A DNA stretch of 64,000 nucleotides from Bacillus sp. MUM 116 (GCF_001866655.1 NZ_MLYR01000046.1:62001-126000), one strand, 5' to 3'. Positions 55,023-64,000 are shown, counted from the stretch's first letter. Notes: generated by a model from the sequence alone, not told the origin. Program-made: numbers and translations.

Positions 55023-56942
55023 CTATTCACCATTCCCAAAATAAAGTCTAATTTTCGAACCTTCTTTTAATTTTGTTCCCGGAGCAGGAGATTGCCTTAC
55101 CACTACATCCCCTTCACCGCTCGCATCAATTTTCAAATTAATCATTTGCTCACCAATTTCACTCTTTGTCATTCCAACAAAATCAGGCAGTTCGATAACA
55201 GGGACATCATCCCAAGCCTTTTTCTTCTCAATTTGGTTTTTGCGAGGCTCAACGCCCATGGCACGCAGGCTGTCCTTCATAATATTTCCAACAATCGGCG
55301 CCGTTACTTGTCCCCCGAATTGAACAACGCCCTTCGGATTATCAACAGCCACATAAACTACAAGCTGCGGGTCATCAGCAGGTGCAAAGCCAACAAAGGA
55401 GAGAATATAATTATTTTCTAAATAACGGCCATTTTGTGCTTTTTGTGCTGTACCGGTTTTACCACCAATCCGATAAGAGTCAACAAACGCCTTTCCCCCA
55501 GTCCCTTGAGCAACAACACTTTCAAGTGCTTCGCGGACCTTTTTAGACGTTGCTTCGGAAATCACTCTTCGTTTTGCCACAGGTGTATTTCTCATCACCA
55601 CTTCATTTGTTAGAGGATCAAAAATCTCCTTTGCAATATAGGGCTTATAAAGTATTCCACCGTTAACAGCCGCTGCAACCGCTGTAACCTGCTGAATCGG
55701 AGTCACCGATACTCCCTGACCAAAAGCAGTAGTTGCCAATTCTACCGGACCAACCCGATTCATATTAAATAAAATCCCTGTTCCTTCACCTTGTAAATCA
55801 ATTCCTGTCTTTTGGCCAAAACCAAAATTCTTAATATATTTAAACAAGGTATCTTTACCCAACCGTTCTCCCAGTTCAACAAATCCCGGGTTACATGAAT
55901 TTTGCACAACCTGTAAAAATGTTTCATCGCCATGACCGCCGCGTTTCCAACATCTGAGTCTTGCACCCGCCACCGTTACATATCCAGGATCATGGAAATG
56001 CTCCTTCTCCAAATTCACTTTTCCTTCTTCCAAAGCAGCAGCAAGGGTAATAATTTTGAAGGTAGAACCAGGTTCATATGTTGACCACACAGGAAGGTTC
56101 CGGTTATATACTTCCTGAGGGACATTTCTAAAATTGGAGGGATCAAAAGTAGGGCGGCTGGACATTCCTAATATTTCCCCATTATTCGGATTCATTGCGA
56201 TGGCAATAATTCCATCTGGATTATATTTAGCCTCGGCAATATCTAATTCCCGTTCCATAATGGTTTGGATTTTCGTATCAATGGTTAATTGTAAATCAAG
56301 ACCATTTTTGGGTGCTTCATAATCATCCGGCATATCGTTCATCCGTTTTCCTTTTGCGTTGGCATAAAATTTTACAGCTCCCCGCTCCCCGCTTAGTTCC
56401 TTGTCATAATACTTCTCAAGTCCCATCAACCCCTGGTTGTCCACTCCAGCAAAGCCAAGAACATGGGAAAGATAGCTTCCAAACGGATAATGGCGTTTAG
56501 AATCTTCACCTATATAAATTCCATCAAGACCTAATGCCCTTATTTCTTTCGCCTTTTCATGGGAAATTTTCCTACCCTCTTTGACTCTGACAATCGATTG
56601 TCCCTGGGTAATTTCCTTATAAGCCTTTTCCTTTGTAATATTTAACACGGAGGCAAGTTTTTCGGCTGTTTCCGCAGGGTTGCTAATTTGTCTTGGAACA
56701 ACCCAAACGGTTGGAGCACTGATATTTGTTGCTAATGGGACCCCATTTCGGTCGACTATCTCTCCACGTTCAGGCTCAAATGGGATATTCCTGCTCCATG
56801 AATCTTTGGCACGATTGGTCAACATATCGCCAAGAAAAAACTGTACATACCCAAGTCTGACATCAATAATTAAAAAGACAAGTATTCCAACGAAAAGTGC
56901 AATCATTAACCGTTTACGGACAGTTACATTTGAAACACGCAT
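55023..56942 (-). CDS. spoVD: SpoVD, sporulation class B penicillin-binding protein
   Basis: Transpeptidase for spore cortex peptidoglycan, partner of SpoVE. 639 residues from ATG at 56942 (MRVSNVTVRKRL), the SpoVD start; SD AAAGGAGG is about 12 bases away. One N-terminal helix, PBP dimer domain, then transpeptidase motifs STFK (Ser293), SCN, KTGT, and one C-terminal PASTA domain (VIELPDFVGMTKSEIG... to the end), as usual for SpoVD. Confidence 0.97.
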   Translation of the reverse strand: MRVSNVTVRKRLMIALFVGILVFLIIDVRLGYVQFFLGDMLTNRAKDSWSRNIPFEPERGEIVDRNGVPLATNISAPTVWVVPRQISNPAETAEKLASVLNITKEKAYKEITQGQSIVRVKEGRKISHEKAKEIRALGLDGIYIGEDSKRHYPFGSYLSHVLGFAGVDNQGLMGLEKYYDKELSGERGAVKFYANAKGKRMNDMPDDYEAPKNGLDLQLTIDTKIQTIMERELDIAEAKYNPDGIIAIAMNPNNGEILGMSSRPTFDPSNFRNVPQEVYNRNLPVWSTYEPGSTFKIITLAAALEEGKVNLEKEHFHDPGYVTVAGARLRCWKRGGHGDETFLQVVQNSCNPGFVELGERLGKDTLFKYIKNFGFGQKTGIDLQGEGTGILFNMNRVGPVELATTAFGQGVSVTPIQQVTAVAAAVNGGILYKPYIAKEIFDPLTNEVVMRNTPVAKRRVISEATSKKVREALESVVAQGTGGKAFVDSYRIGGKTGTAQKAQNGRYLENNYILSFVGFAPADDPQLVVYVAVDNPKGVVQFGGQVTAPIVGNIMKDSLRAMGVEPRKNQIEKKKAWDDVPVIELPDFVGMTKSEIGEQMINLKIDASGEGDVVVRQSPAPGTKLKEGSKIRLYFGNGE

Positions 56943-56975
56943 ACTTTGAACGAGCCTCCTTTGTGTGGTCGTTCC

Positions 56976-57005
56976 ATTTATATGCTTGTACAATTGCGAA
57001 TAGAC
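56976..57005 (-). promoter_or_regulatory. Possible sigma-E promoter of spoVD
   Basis: Minus strand GTCTATT (57005-56999), 14-bp spacer, CATATAAAT (56984-56976), near the sigma-E -10 CATACAnT. spoVD of B. subtilis is sigma-E dependent. The -35 match is partial. Confidence 0.4.
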
Positions 57006-57016
57006 CGTAAGGAAAA

Positions 57017-57052
57017 AGAAAACTCGCCCACTAAAAATGGGCGAGTTTTCTA
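57017..57052 (-). terminator. Terminator between pbpB and spoVD
   Basis: Arms GAAAACTCGCCCA and TGGGCGAGTTTTC (13 bp) followed by TTTTTCC on the minus strand; the pbpB TAG stop is at its start. Confidence 0.92.
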
Positions 57053-59266
57053 ATCGCTAGGAGTTTGATCAGAATTTTTTTCTTGTCCGGTATTCCCTAT
57101 GTTTTTTGACTGCTGTTCCGGAGATTGCAATTGAACGATCAGATTTTCTCCCGATTTTAATGGAGAACCAGGAGTAAGATTCTGTTTCACGACATAACCA
57201 CTGCCCGCAACATTAAACTTTAAATCAGCTATTTCTGCAAGTTGCATAACATCCCGTAGTGACCAACCCGTCATATCAGGAGCAATCAAATCACCACTAG
57301 TTCCTAATAATACTTTTTCACCTTCTAATATCGTTGTTCCAGCCTTTGGAAGCTGCATGGTTACATCTGGTCCCTTTCCGAGAACAATTGGATTAAATCC
57401 TTGACTTTTTAAATCTTTGACGGTTTCCGTTACCGAAGCTCCGGAGAAATCACCAATCTTAACAGAAGTGGATTTTTCCAATTTGGAAGGGCGGATATTT
57501 AAGTATTGCAAACTATTTTTCATCACCGGATTAAAGATCTCCGAAACAGGGCGGGAGCCCAATTCATAGTTGTCAATTTGCGGCTGCTGCACGGCAACAT
57601 AAACAATTAATTTCGGATCATTTTTTGGTGCCATCCCTAAAAAGGAAAAAATATAATTCTGTTGCCCTGTTAAATATCCACCCCCATTAGGGTTTGGAAT
57701 ATTCGCAGTACCTGTTTTACCAGCAACACTATAGCCATCAATCTTGTACCGATGTCCTGTTCCATTTTTAGAAGTAACAACCGTTTCAAGATAATCTCTG
57801 ACTGTTTTCGCTGTTTGTGCTGTTATTGGTGTGCCAGCGACTTCGGTTTCTGTCTGTTTAATTACTTTTCCAGTATCATGATTTACAATTTTATCCACCA
57901 CGTGCGGCTTCATCATTTTCCCGTCATTGGCAATAGCTGTGGCTGCTTGAATTAGTTCTATTGGTGTAACGGCAGTCCCTTGACCAAACGCTGTAGTTAC
58001 TTTTTCGATTGGGTAATTAAATTGAATTCTTCCTGCTGCTTCATTTGGAAGGTCAATTCCTGTCGGCCGGTCAAAGCCAAATTTGCTTAAATACTCCCTG
58101 AATTTCTCAAAGCCCAATTTCTCATCTGCAATCTTGGCAAAGGCTACATTCGATGAACGCTGCAAACCTTCTAAATACGAAATGGTTCCCCACCCCGAAT
58201 AATTATGGTCATGTATCGCAGGTGACCGAGGTGAAACTTGATAAGAACCCGATTTATACTTTTCATTCGGATTAAAGACTCCTTCATTTACAGCCGCAGC
58301 AAGGGTAAAAATCTTCATTGTCGACCCCGGCTCATAAGAAGTTTCAATTGCCTCGTTATGCCAGCCGTCCGTAATCCCTTCTTTCGTTTTCGGATCAAAG
58401 GACGGACGCTGTCCCATTGCTAAAATATCACCCGTTTTTGGATCCGCAACAATCGCGATAATTTTTTTCGGCTTATATTTCTTTGCCACATTATTCATCG
58501 CATCTTCTAAAAATGTTTGGATTTTCTGATCAATTGTTAAATAAACATCATCCCCATCCTTGGCCGGAGAAATGTTTTCCTTTTTATCTGGGAGAATATA
58601 GCCCCATAGGTCACTTTCATAATTTAGTTTTCCATTTGTTCCAGTTAAATAATTGTTTAGCGTTTTTTCAATCCCCATTTGTCCAACCATTTTATACGAT
58701 TTATCTTTTTGTTCAACTGGATCCGTATACCCTACTAAATGGGAGGCAAATATTCCGTTTGGATAGAAACGTTTCATTTGCGGAATGAAGGTAATCCCTG
58801 GAAGCTTTAAATCCTCAATTTTCCTTTTCGTTTCAATCGAAATATCTTTCCCTGCCCGGCCAAATTCAACCTGGAACATATTTGGTTGGTTTAATCTTCT
58901 ATAAATCTCCGTTTCATCCATATTAATGTATTTTGCCAATTCCATCGCTGTTTTCTGAGGGTCCGTGACATGCATTGGATGCTTCGGGTCCGTCGTCATC
59001 TTTTTACTTAAAATGGCCAAAAGTGAATAGGAAGCTGTGTCTTCTGCGACAACTTCTCCATTTCGATCATAAATAATCCCTCTTGTGGCTTCGAGTGTTC
59101 CTGTTCGTGTATATTTTTTCATTGCCTTGGCCGCAAGCGGCTGCCCGGCAGCTTCACCGGATATTTCAATTGAAAAATAGCGGAAAAGTAATACAAAAAA
59201 GAGCAGGCCGAATATTACAAATAAACAGGCTGCTCCAACATTCATATAGGGCTGTTTCTTAATCAT
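57050..59266 (-). CDS. pbpB: Penicillin-binding protein 2B (division transpeptidase)
   Basis: Septal class B PBP that works with FtsW, FtsL and DivIB. 738 residues: membrane helix (about 10-30), dimer domain, transpeptidase motifs STMK (Ser315), SSN, KTGTA, and two C-terminal PASTA domains (from VKIGDFSGASVTETV and LIAPDMTGWSLRDVM), followed by a polar tail. ATGA overlap with ftsL. Confidence 0.97.
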   Translation of the reverse strand: MIKKQPYMNVGAACLFVIFGLLFFVLLFRYFSIEISGEAAGQPLAAKAMKKYTRTGTLEATRGIIYDRNGEVVAEDTASYSLLAILSKKMTTDPKHPMHVTDPQKTAMELAKYINMDETEIYRRLNQPNMFQVEFGRAGKDISIETKRKIEDLKLPGITFIPQMKRFYPNGIFASHLVGYTDPVEQKDKSYKMVGQMGIEKTLNNYLTGTNGKLNYESDLWGYILPDKKENISPAKDGDDVYLTIDQKIQTFLEDAMNNVAKKYKPKKIIAIVADPKTGDILAMGQRPSFDPKTKEGITDGWHNEAIETSYEPGSTMKIFTLAAAVNEGVFNPNEKYKSGSYQVSPRSPAIHDHNYSGWGTISYLEGLQRSSNVAFAKIADEKLGFEKFREYLSKFGFDRPTGIDLPNEAAGRIQFNYPIEKVTTAFGQGTAVTPIELIQAATAIANDGKMMKPHVVDKIVNHDTGKVIKQTETEVAGTPITAQTAKTVRDYLETVVTSKNGTGHRYKIDGYSVAGKTGTANIPNPNGGGYLTGQQNYIFSFLGMAPKNDPKLIVYVAVQQPQIDNYELGSRPVSEIFNPVMKNSLQYLNIRPSKLEKSTSVKIGDFSGASVTETVKDLKSQGFNPIVLGKGPDVTMQLPKAGTTILEGEKVLLGTSGDLIAPDMTGWSLRDVMQLAEIADLKFNVAGSGYVVKQNLTPGSPLKSGENLIVQLQSPEQQSKNIGNTGQEKNSDQTPSD

Positions 59267-59619
59267 TTTTGCACAACCTTGACGTTATTTTCATTTAAAA
59301 CGAGTCCCATTTCCTTTGCTTTTTCATAAATACGTTCATACGTACTTAGTTCGCTTACTTGAACTTTTAAGTCATTATTTGCTTTCTTTTGCATTTCAAT
59401 CGTGGATTCAGATTCTTGAATCGCTTTATTCACCTGCCAAATTTGCGCTTGATTCGAAATCATGTGAATGGCTCCGAAACAAACCATACCGGCAAACGCT
59501 ATACCGAGTACCTTCTCCCCGGGTGTGAGCCAGGACTTTTTAACTATTACTTTCGGTTTTGCTTGAATCGATTCTGAAACTTGTTGCTGCTCTTGATATT
59601 TCCTGGCAAGATTACTCAA
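59263..59619 (-). CDS. ftsL: Cell-division protein FtsL
   Basis: Small bitopic divisome protein that partners DivIC and PBP2B. 118 residues: cytoplasmic N-terminus (MSNLARKYQEQQQ), one helix (about 36-54, EKVLGIAFAGMVCFGAIHMI), and an extracellular coiled coil (about 58-110). Position between rsmH and pbpB and layout identify it; sequence similarity in this family is low. Confidence 0.9.
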   Translation of the reverse strand: MSNLARKYQEQQQVSESIQAKPKVIVKKSWLTPGEKVLGIAFAGMVCFGAIHMISNQAQIWQVNKAIQESESTIEMQKKANNDLKVQVSELSTYERIYEKAKEMGLVLNENNVKVVQK

Positions 59620-59641
59620 ATTTTTCCCCTCCAGCTATTTT

Positions 59642-60574
59642 TTATATTTTTTCTGCGATTCGAAGCTTCGCAGATCGGGCACGATTGTTTTGTTCGAGTT
59701 CTTCTTCAGATGGAAGAATTGGTTTTCGAGAGATTAATTTTAATGTTGGTTTGTACTGATCTGGAATAATCGGTAAACCATGGGGTAAATCAGGGGCTGT
59801 GCTCGCCTTTTTAAATGCCGCCTTACAAATCCGGTCCTCTAGCGAATGGAAAGTAATCACACTGATTCTTCCTCCCGGATTTAAAATGTCAATTGCTTGG
59901 TTTAATGACTGTTCAAAAACGGATAATTCGTCGTTTACGGCAATTCTTATCGCCTGAAAAATTCTTTTGGCTGGATGTCCGCCTTTTCTCCGAGCCGGCG
60001 CAGGGATTGCGTCCTTTATTATTTCAACCAATTCAGCTGTTGTCTCAATTGGTCTGGATTCTCGTGCTGTTTCAATTTTCCTTGCGATTTGCTTAGAAAA
60101 TTTCTCTTCACCATAGCGAAAAAAGATTCGGACTAAATCTTCATAATCCCAATGATTAACGACATCATAGGCCGAAGTGTGTGCTTCAAGATCCATTCTC
60201 ATATCCAATGGGGCATCATGATGATAGCTGAATCCTCTTTCCGGTGTGTCTAACTGTGGGGATGAAACCCCTAAATCATAAAGAACACCATCAACTTTCC
60301 TGATTCCTAAGGCTTCGAGTTCATCCTTTAAATGTAAAAAATTACTTTTAATAATGGTCAATTTTTCTAGATTAGGCGATAACTTTTCCTTCGCATGAGC
60401 AATCGCCGCCTCATCCTGGTCAAAGGCATATAGTTTTCCCTCGGAACCTAATTTTGAAAGAATGAGGGAACTATGCCCTGCACCGCCTAGCGTACAATCA
60501 ACATAAATACCATCCGGTTTAATATTCAGACCTTCTACAGCTTCGTTTAATAACACTGTTGTATGTTCAAACAT
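59642..60574 (-). CDS. rsmH: 16S rRNA (cytosine1402-N4) methyltransferase RsmH (MraW)
   Basis: Methylates N4 of C1402 in 16S rRNA. 310 residues from ATG at 60574 ([16 protein letters not shown]), the family start; upstream codons overlap the mraZ gap. SAM loop [10 protein letters not shown], motifs [17 protein letters not shown]-type [14 protein letters not shown], and [13 protein letters not shown]. Conserved second gene of the dcw cluster. Confidence 0.96.
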   Translation of the reverse strand: MFEHTTVLLNEAVEGLNIKPDGIYVDCTLGGAGHSSLILSKLGSEGKLYAFDQDEAAIAHAKEKLSPNLEKLTIIKSNFLHLKDELEALGIRKVDGVLYDLGVSSPQLDTPERGFSYHHDAPLDMRMDLEAHTSAYDVVNHWDYEDLVRIFFRYGEEKFSKQIARKIETARESRPIETTAELVEIIKDAIPAPARRKGGHPAKRIFQAIRIAVNDELSVFEQSLNQAIDILNPGGRISVITFHSLEDRICKAAFKKASTAPDLPHGLPIIPDQYKPTLKLISRKPILPSEEELEQNNRARSAKLRIAEKI

Positions 60575-60637
60575 TTTTCTAACCACCTTATCCAATCGAA
60601 ACGATATATAATGAGTTATTTTCATATAACTTTTCCA

Positions 60638-61069
60638 TTATATATCAAAGCCAATCATATTTTCTGCTATATCAGCAAAAGATTCTTCAGACTGGTCAAA
60701 ATAGTCTTCCCAAATCTGTTTACTCCATATTTCAATTCGATTGGAAACACCGAGGACGACACATTCTTTTTCCAGTTTTGCATATTGAAGCAATGGGGCA
60801 GGAATATTAACTCTTCCTTGCTTGTCCAATTCACTTTCAGTGGCACCTGAGAAGAAAAATCGAGTAAATGCACGGGCATCTTTCTTGGTCAGCGGTAAAC
60901 CTTTCAGTTTTTCCTCCAATACTTTCCACTCTGTTAATGGGTAACCAAACAAACATTGATCCAAACCTCTTGTGATAATAAACATTTCACCTAAATCATC
61001 ACGAAATTTGGAGGGCACAATCAAACGGCCTTTGTTATCAATGCTGTGATGGTATTCACCCATGAACAT
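60638..61069 (-). CDS. mraZ: MraZ, dcw cluster transcription regulator
   Basis: AbrB-like DNA-binding protein that represses or tunes its own operon. 143 residues from ATG at 61069 ([15 protein letters not shown]); a GTG upstream would add five residues. Two DxxGR motifs (DNKGR and DKQGR), one in each SpoVT-AbrB half. Direct repeats for its binding are just upstream. Confidence 0.97.
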   Translation of the reverse strand: MFMGEYHHSIDNKGRLIVPSKFRDDLGEMFIITRGLDQCLFGYPLTEWKVLEEKLKGLPLTKKDARAFTRFFFSGATESELDKQGRVNIPAPLLQYAKLEKECVVLGVSNRIEIWSKQIWEDYFDQSEESFADIAENMIGFDI

Positions 61070-61097
61070 AGCCCCTACCCCCACTTTCTATATAAAA

Positions 61098-61131
61098 TGT
61101 ACCACATTCCCCCACTTTCCTCCACTTATTT
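61098..61131 (-). promoter_or_regulatory. MraZ boxes upstream of mraZ
   Basis: On the minus strand, three GTGG units at exact 10-base steps (AAGTGGAGGA, AAGTGGGGGA, ATGTGGTACA), as in known MraZ operators; a further AAAGTGGGGG lies at about 61086-61077, over the mraZ ribosome site. Confidence 0.75.
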
Positions 61132-61179
61132 TTACTATTCGTTTTCAAGATTTAAAATCCCTTTAAAACTTGTAATTTT

Positions 61180-61216
61180 TCTCAAAAAAAAGAAACTTCA
61201 CAAAACGGGAAGTTTC
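61180..61216 (-). terminator. Terminator after bshC
   Basis: Arms AGAAACTTCCCG and GTGAAGTTTCT followed by eight T-rich bases on the minus strand, directly after the bshC stop. Confidence 0.88.
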
Positions 61217-62850
61217 TACATTTTTATTATTTTATGTCGTCCATCAAACTCAAAGCTTAGTTCCATAATATTTCTAATTAAATCAAGTCCGTATTGATTT
61301 AAATAATAAAATATATTCCAAGTTCTTTCCTGCGGGAACCCGTCAGGTCTTAACGAAAGATCCACACGATTAAATTTGTTCAGGATGACATCATATTTTA
61401 ATTTCACGGAATCCTCCAATTTCTTTTGCATGAATTCCAGTTCTTTAATGAGCTTGATCTCATTTTTCTTTAATAATGGAAGAAGGCCTTTATCAAGCTT
61501 GACAGTTTTCGCTTCAATCAATCGGTATTGCGACGTCAATTGTTCCTTTGCAGCCAAAAATAAATCTTCCGCTTCTTTATCTTTTACCGAGTCAAGGAAC
61601 TGCTCTTTTTCCTTTGATGACCCCTTCGTTAAAACAGTAGACAAAGATAAATTTAATTCATCCAAGTCCGTTTCAATAGAACGATCGAGGAATGTAATAT
61701 TCAGCCTTGGAACAATCGGTGGCATTTTCATATTAAACAATTCAAAAACAAGCTTTAATTCCGCCCAATATGAAATTTCTCCAGGGCCGGCAATAAAAGC
61801 AATGGTTGGAAAAAGCAATTCCTGCATTAAAGGTCTTGTCACCACATTATTGCTTAACTTTTCAGGTTCTGTCCCTGCAATCTCCATTAATTCATCCTTT
61901 GTTAGTGAGATGCTCCCACTCTTCCCCACAAATCGGTCTGTTTCCAAATTGTATTCGAGAAGAATTCTCTCATTCAATCTTTCATCGTAATAGAATAAAT
62001 TTGCAGCCCGTTCATTTGCTTCAATTGTTATGGGATAACCCTTTTGACTGATTTCATTCTGCTGTTTTAATAACGAATAGGTAATCGAATTATGATGAAT
62101 TATTTGCTCAGTCAAAAACTCTTTTTGAATCTGTCGGAAAAGCCGGTCTCCTGAATCAATAATTAATAAGCCGTAATCTTTAAACATCTCCATTACAATG
62201 TTTGCAAAAAAATCAACAAACGTAACAGATTTGCTTATTTGCTCCTCAGCAAATGCAATAAGCTTGTTGGTATGATTGGTTTCACCGAAGTTTTCAATTA
62301 CATTTTGCACCCAGGCCAGACAGATGTCTTTATCCAAGTGAATATCAGAAACCATTTTCTTTTGAAAAACTTTCTCTGGATAAATCCATTTATCCACTCT
62401 TTTATCTACCGGAACAAAAACATGATTTACCTCTTGAAAGTCATGGTCCTCACCGGCAATCCAAAATACAGGGATTACAGGAACGCCTAGTTGACGTTCT
62501 TTTTGCTCAGCTAATTTAATGATGGAGATCACTTTATGTATCGAGTAAAGAGGTCCTGTTAATATGCCTGCCTGCTGCCCCCCTATGACAACCACGCTTT
62601 CAGGATTTAGCAGCTTTTCAAAAGATTTTTCCACCGCTTTCGATGAAGGATATCCCTTCATAAATCCCCTAATATGTTCAGTTAGTTTTTCACGGGGGAA
62701 ACGACGATTTTTCAATTCTGTTAATCGATCCTGGTCATCAGATATTTGATTATATCGATAATGGAAAAATGTTTGTATATCAGCTGCCTGTTCCAAATAA
62801 TTAGAAGCAAAGCGGTTTACAGCCGGTAAAGAGAGATTTAAAATCTCCAT
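61216..62850 (-). CDS. bshC: Bacillithiol synthase (cysteine-adding enzyme) BshC
   Basis: Last step of bacillithiol synthesis: adds cysteine to GlcN-malate. 544 residues with VVIGGQQAGILTGPLYSIHK, FWIAGEDHDFQEVNHVFVP, FIAGPGEISYWAELK and a C-terminal coiled coil. Rossmann-like core typical of BshC (formerly YllA). It lies upstream of mraZ as in B. subtilis. Confidence 0.95.
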   Translation of the reverse strand: MEILNLSLPAVNRFASNYLEQAADIQTFFHYRYNQISDDQDRLTELKNRRFPREKLTEHIRGFMKGYPSSKAVEKSFEKLLNPESVVVIGGQQAGILTGPLYSIHKVISIIKLAEQKERQLGVPVIPVFWIAGEDHDFQEVNHVFVPVDKRVDKWIYPEKVFQKKMVSDIHLDKDICLAWVQNVIENFGETNHTNKLIAFAEEQISKSVTFVDFFANIVMEMFKDYGLLIIDSGDRLFRQIQKEFLTEQIIHHNSITYSLLKQQNEISQKGYPITIEANERAANLFYYDERLNERILLEYNLETDRFVGKSGSISLTKDELMEIAGTEPEKLSNNVVTRPLMQELLFPTIAFIAGPGEISYWAELKLVFELFNMKMPPIVPRLNITFLDRSIETDLDELNLSLSTVLTKGSSKEKEQFLDSVKDKEAEDLFLAAKEQLTSQYRLIEAKTVKLDKGLLPLLKKNEIKLIKELEFMQKKLEDSVKLKYDVILNKFNRVDLSLRPDGFPQERTWNIFYYLNQYGLDLIRNIMELSFEFDGRHKIIKM

Positions 62851-62934
62851 TAATGTACATCCTTTCTAATCAACCATATTCATTCCTTAAGAGTATAGCA
62901 TTAACCACTGTTTTTCAAAAAAAACTTTGCTTAT

Positions 62935-63195
62935 GAAAGTGAAACTTCAATCAGTGGGGGCTTTTTCCCACTGATTGTTAGTCCCGTTCTACTGTCTCTA
63001 ATAACAAGGCTGACGCCCTGTTAAAGAGACAGTACGAACCCGATTGGTTCAACTAAGCCCCTGCTGACGCAGCGGCAAGTTTCACTGTATCTCACAAATC
63101 GGGCAGTTACGGGCAGTTGATCCCCCACTTAGCTAGGTTCCTCAAGTTCTTAAAATGGGGAGCTTACTGCACGTTAATGCAGGAGAAAATTCTTG
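62935..63195 (-). ncRNA. Structured non-coding block; possible remnant of an IS200/IS605-type end
   Basis: No ORF. Perfect 11-bp hairpin (CAATCAGTGGG / CCCACTGATTG, 62948-62977); a two-part hairpin with arms TACTGTCTCT/AGAGACAGTA and inner TAACAAGGC/GCCCTGTTA (62990-63034); CCCGATT...AATCGGG (63039-63103); GGGCAGTT repeated twice; and CTGCA/TGCAG near 63166-63182. The layout resembles the right end and guide-RNA region of TnpB transposons, without tnpB. Inference only. The rest of 62851-63209 is AT-rich and featureless. Confidence 0.4.
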
Positions 63196-63209
63196 AAAAC
63201 GATATTTTT

Positions 63210-63605
63210 TTATGAGAAAAAGGTAAAAGTCAAGGCCCGATGAATCAACCCATAAAATGTAAGAGCCATGTAGGCAAGGAAAAAAAGGACAAAATTACAT
63301 CTCCAAAATCCTTTTAACAACTTACCGAAAAGAATCTCACCTTTTATTTTCCAATGAACCACCACAAACGTCATCGCAATGAAAATCATTATTACTATTA
63401 TGATCCAGAAAAACGATTTCCCCCAAATGGTAAGAATTAAAAAATGAACAGCAATAATAAACAAAACCGTCGTAAAATCCAATGCCTTATGGACAGATTT
63501 ACGCTTATTCTTTGTTAGAAACCTGAAAAACATATAAGCAGCAATAAATCCAAATGGAGGTAGAACGAAAAAAACAGATAAAATTGTCGATAAAATGGTG
63601 ATCAT
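63210..63605 (-). CDS. DUF3397 membrane protein
   Basis: 131 residues with four predicted membrane helices (about 2-28, 42-62, 64-85, 100-125). Matches the pattern of DUF3397 proteins placed between panE and bshC in Bacillus. Its start overlaps the panE stop as ATGA. No function known; charges are mostly between helices (RFLTKNKRKSVHK). Confidence 0.85.
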   Translation of the reverse strand: MITILSTILSVFFVLPPFGFIAAYMFFRFLTKNKRKSVHKALDFTTVLFIIAVHFLILTIWGKSFFWIIIVIMIFIAMTFVVVHWKIKGEILFGKLLKGFWRCNFVLFFLAYMALTFYGLIHRALTFTFFS

Positions 63606-64000
63606 CGAAAATCACCAATTTTAAGCTCCTTACCCTTTATTAGGAAATAAAGACTTTCAACAAGTGGAGCATTCATCGACCCACTTCTTGCTTTTTCCAA
63701 TAAAAAGCCTAATATGGCTTCCACTTCTGTTTTTCGATTTGCTTCAATATCTTTGAGCATCGAAGAACGATTGTCAGCCGTTTTATTGCAGATCTCAACT
63801 ATTTTCTTGAAATGAGGTTCAGGTTTATCTAAATTTAAAAGAATTGAAATCTCATCAAATAAACGGACGACAGTCTGAAAATAAAATTCGTTTTTGATTA
63901 ATTCACCATTTTTTACTCCAAGGATGGCAGTTAATGGATTGATCACTGCATTGGCAATTAGTTTATTCACCAACATTTCATAAAAATCATCCTTAATGAC
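63602..64000 (-). CDS. panE: 2-dehydropantoate 2-reductase, C-terminal part (cut by window edge)
   Basis: NADPH-dependent reduction of ketopantoate to pantoate for CoA synthesis. Only the last 132 codons are present; the frame is open to base 64000. The ApbA C-terminal domain is visible in NKLIANAVINPLTAILGVKNGEL, with the catalytic lysine of the (W)xK(L) motif, and RSSMLKDIEANRKTEVEAI. In B. subtilis ylbQ/panE precedes bshC. Confidence 0.88.
   Translation of the reverse strand, partial: VIKDDFYEMLVNKLIANAVINPLTAILGVKNGELIKNEFYFQTVVRLFDEISILLNLDKPEPHFKKIVEICNKTADNRSSMLKDIEANRKTEVEAILGFLLEKARSGSMNAPLVESLYFLIKGKELKIGDFR

Noticed and set aside
54566-55051. 161-codon plus-strand frame across the murE start, repeat copy H and spoVD terminator
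   Set aside because: Half of it reads repeat sequence and the terminator; no SD and no recognisable protein.
61376-61990. 204-codon open frame on the plus strand
   Set aside because: Antisense to bshC; serine/asparagine-rich shadow translation with no recognisable domain.

Overview
This window is a chromosomal core segment of a low-GC, endospore-forming Bacillaceae (a Bacillus or close relative such as Neobacillus; genus not certain). The evidence is the gene order, which follows the known Bacillus subtilis ylb/yll-dcw-spoIIG-ylm-ileS-pyr-ylo order almost gene for gene (here reversed), the sporulation genes spoVD, spoVE, spoIIGA, sigE and sigG, a meso-DAP-type MurE, and Gram-positive RNA controls (T-box, PyrR attenuators). 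Nearly all genes are on the minus strand, so transcription runs from high to low coordinates; the one clear plus-strand gene is rqcH.

Read in the direction of transcription: (1) 64000-61200, the end of panE, a DUF3397 membrane protein, a 250-base highly structured non-coding block, and bshC (bacillithiol). (2) 61130-41270, the division and cell-wall (dcw) cluster: mraZ with MraZ boxes, rsmH, ftsL, pbpB, spoVD, murE, a small unassigned gene in the place where many bacteria carry murF, mraY, murD, spoVE, murG, murB, divIB, ylxW, ylxX, sbp, ftsA, ftsZ. (3) 41270-38310, the sporulation sigma block spoIIGA-sigE and sigG with recognisable developmental promoters. (4) 38010-29690, ylmC, ylmD, ylmE, sepF, ylmG, ylmH, divIVA, T-box-ileS, ylyA, lspA, rluD. 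(5) 28810-17000, the complete de novo pyrimidine operon pyrR-P-B-C-AA-AB-K-D-F-E with three PyrR attenuators. (6) 16973-1, rqcH (plus strand), yloB, yloC, remA, gmk, rpoZ, coaBC, priA, def, fmt, rsmB, rlmN, prpC and most of prkC.

Between these blocks lie copies and fragments of a short interspersed repeat (about 130-210 bp, eight places), always intergenic, plus a second structured element between spoVE and murG. Relative to B. subtilis, bpr, ylmA and the cysH-sat-type sulfate genes are missing from their usual positions. No tRNA, rRNA, CRISPR array, intact transposase gene or prophage was seen. The best candidates for something undescribed are the stand-alone Mur-ligase-N-domain-like gene between murE and mraY, the structured block at 62935-63195, and the leader of sigG.

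Several apparent ORF starts were shortened to the start that has a good Shine-Dalgarno sequence and matches the family N-terminus; these choices are stated in each entry.
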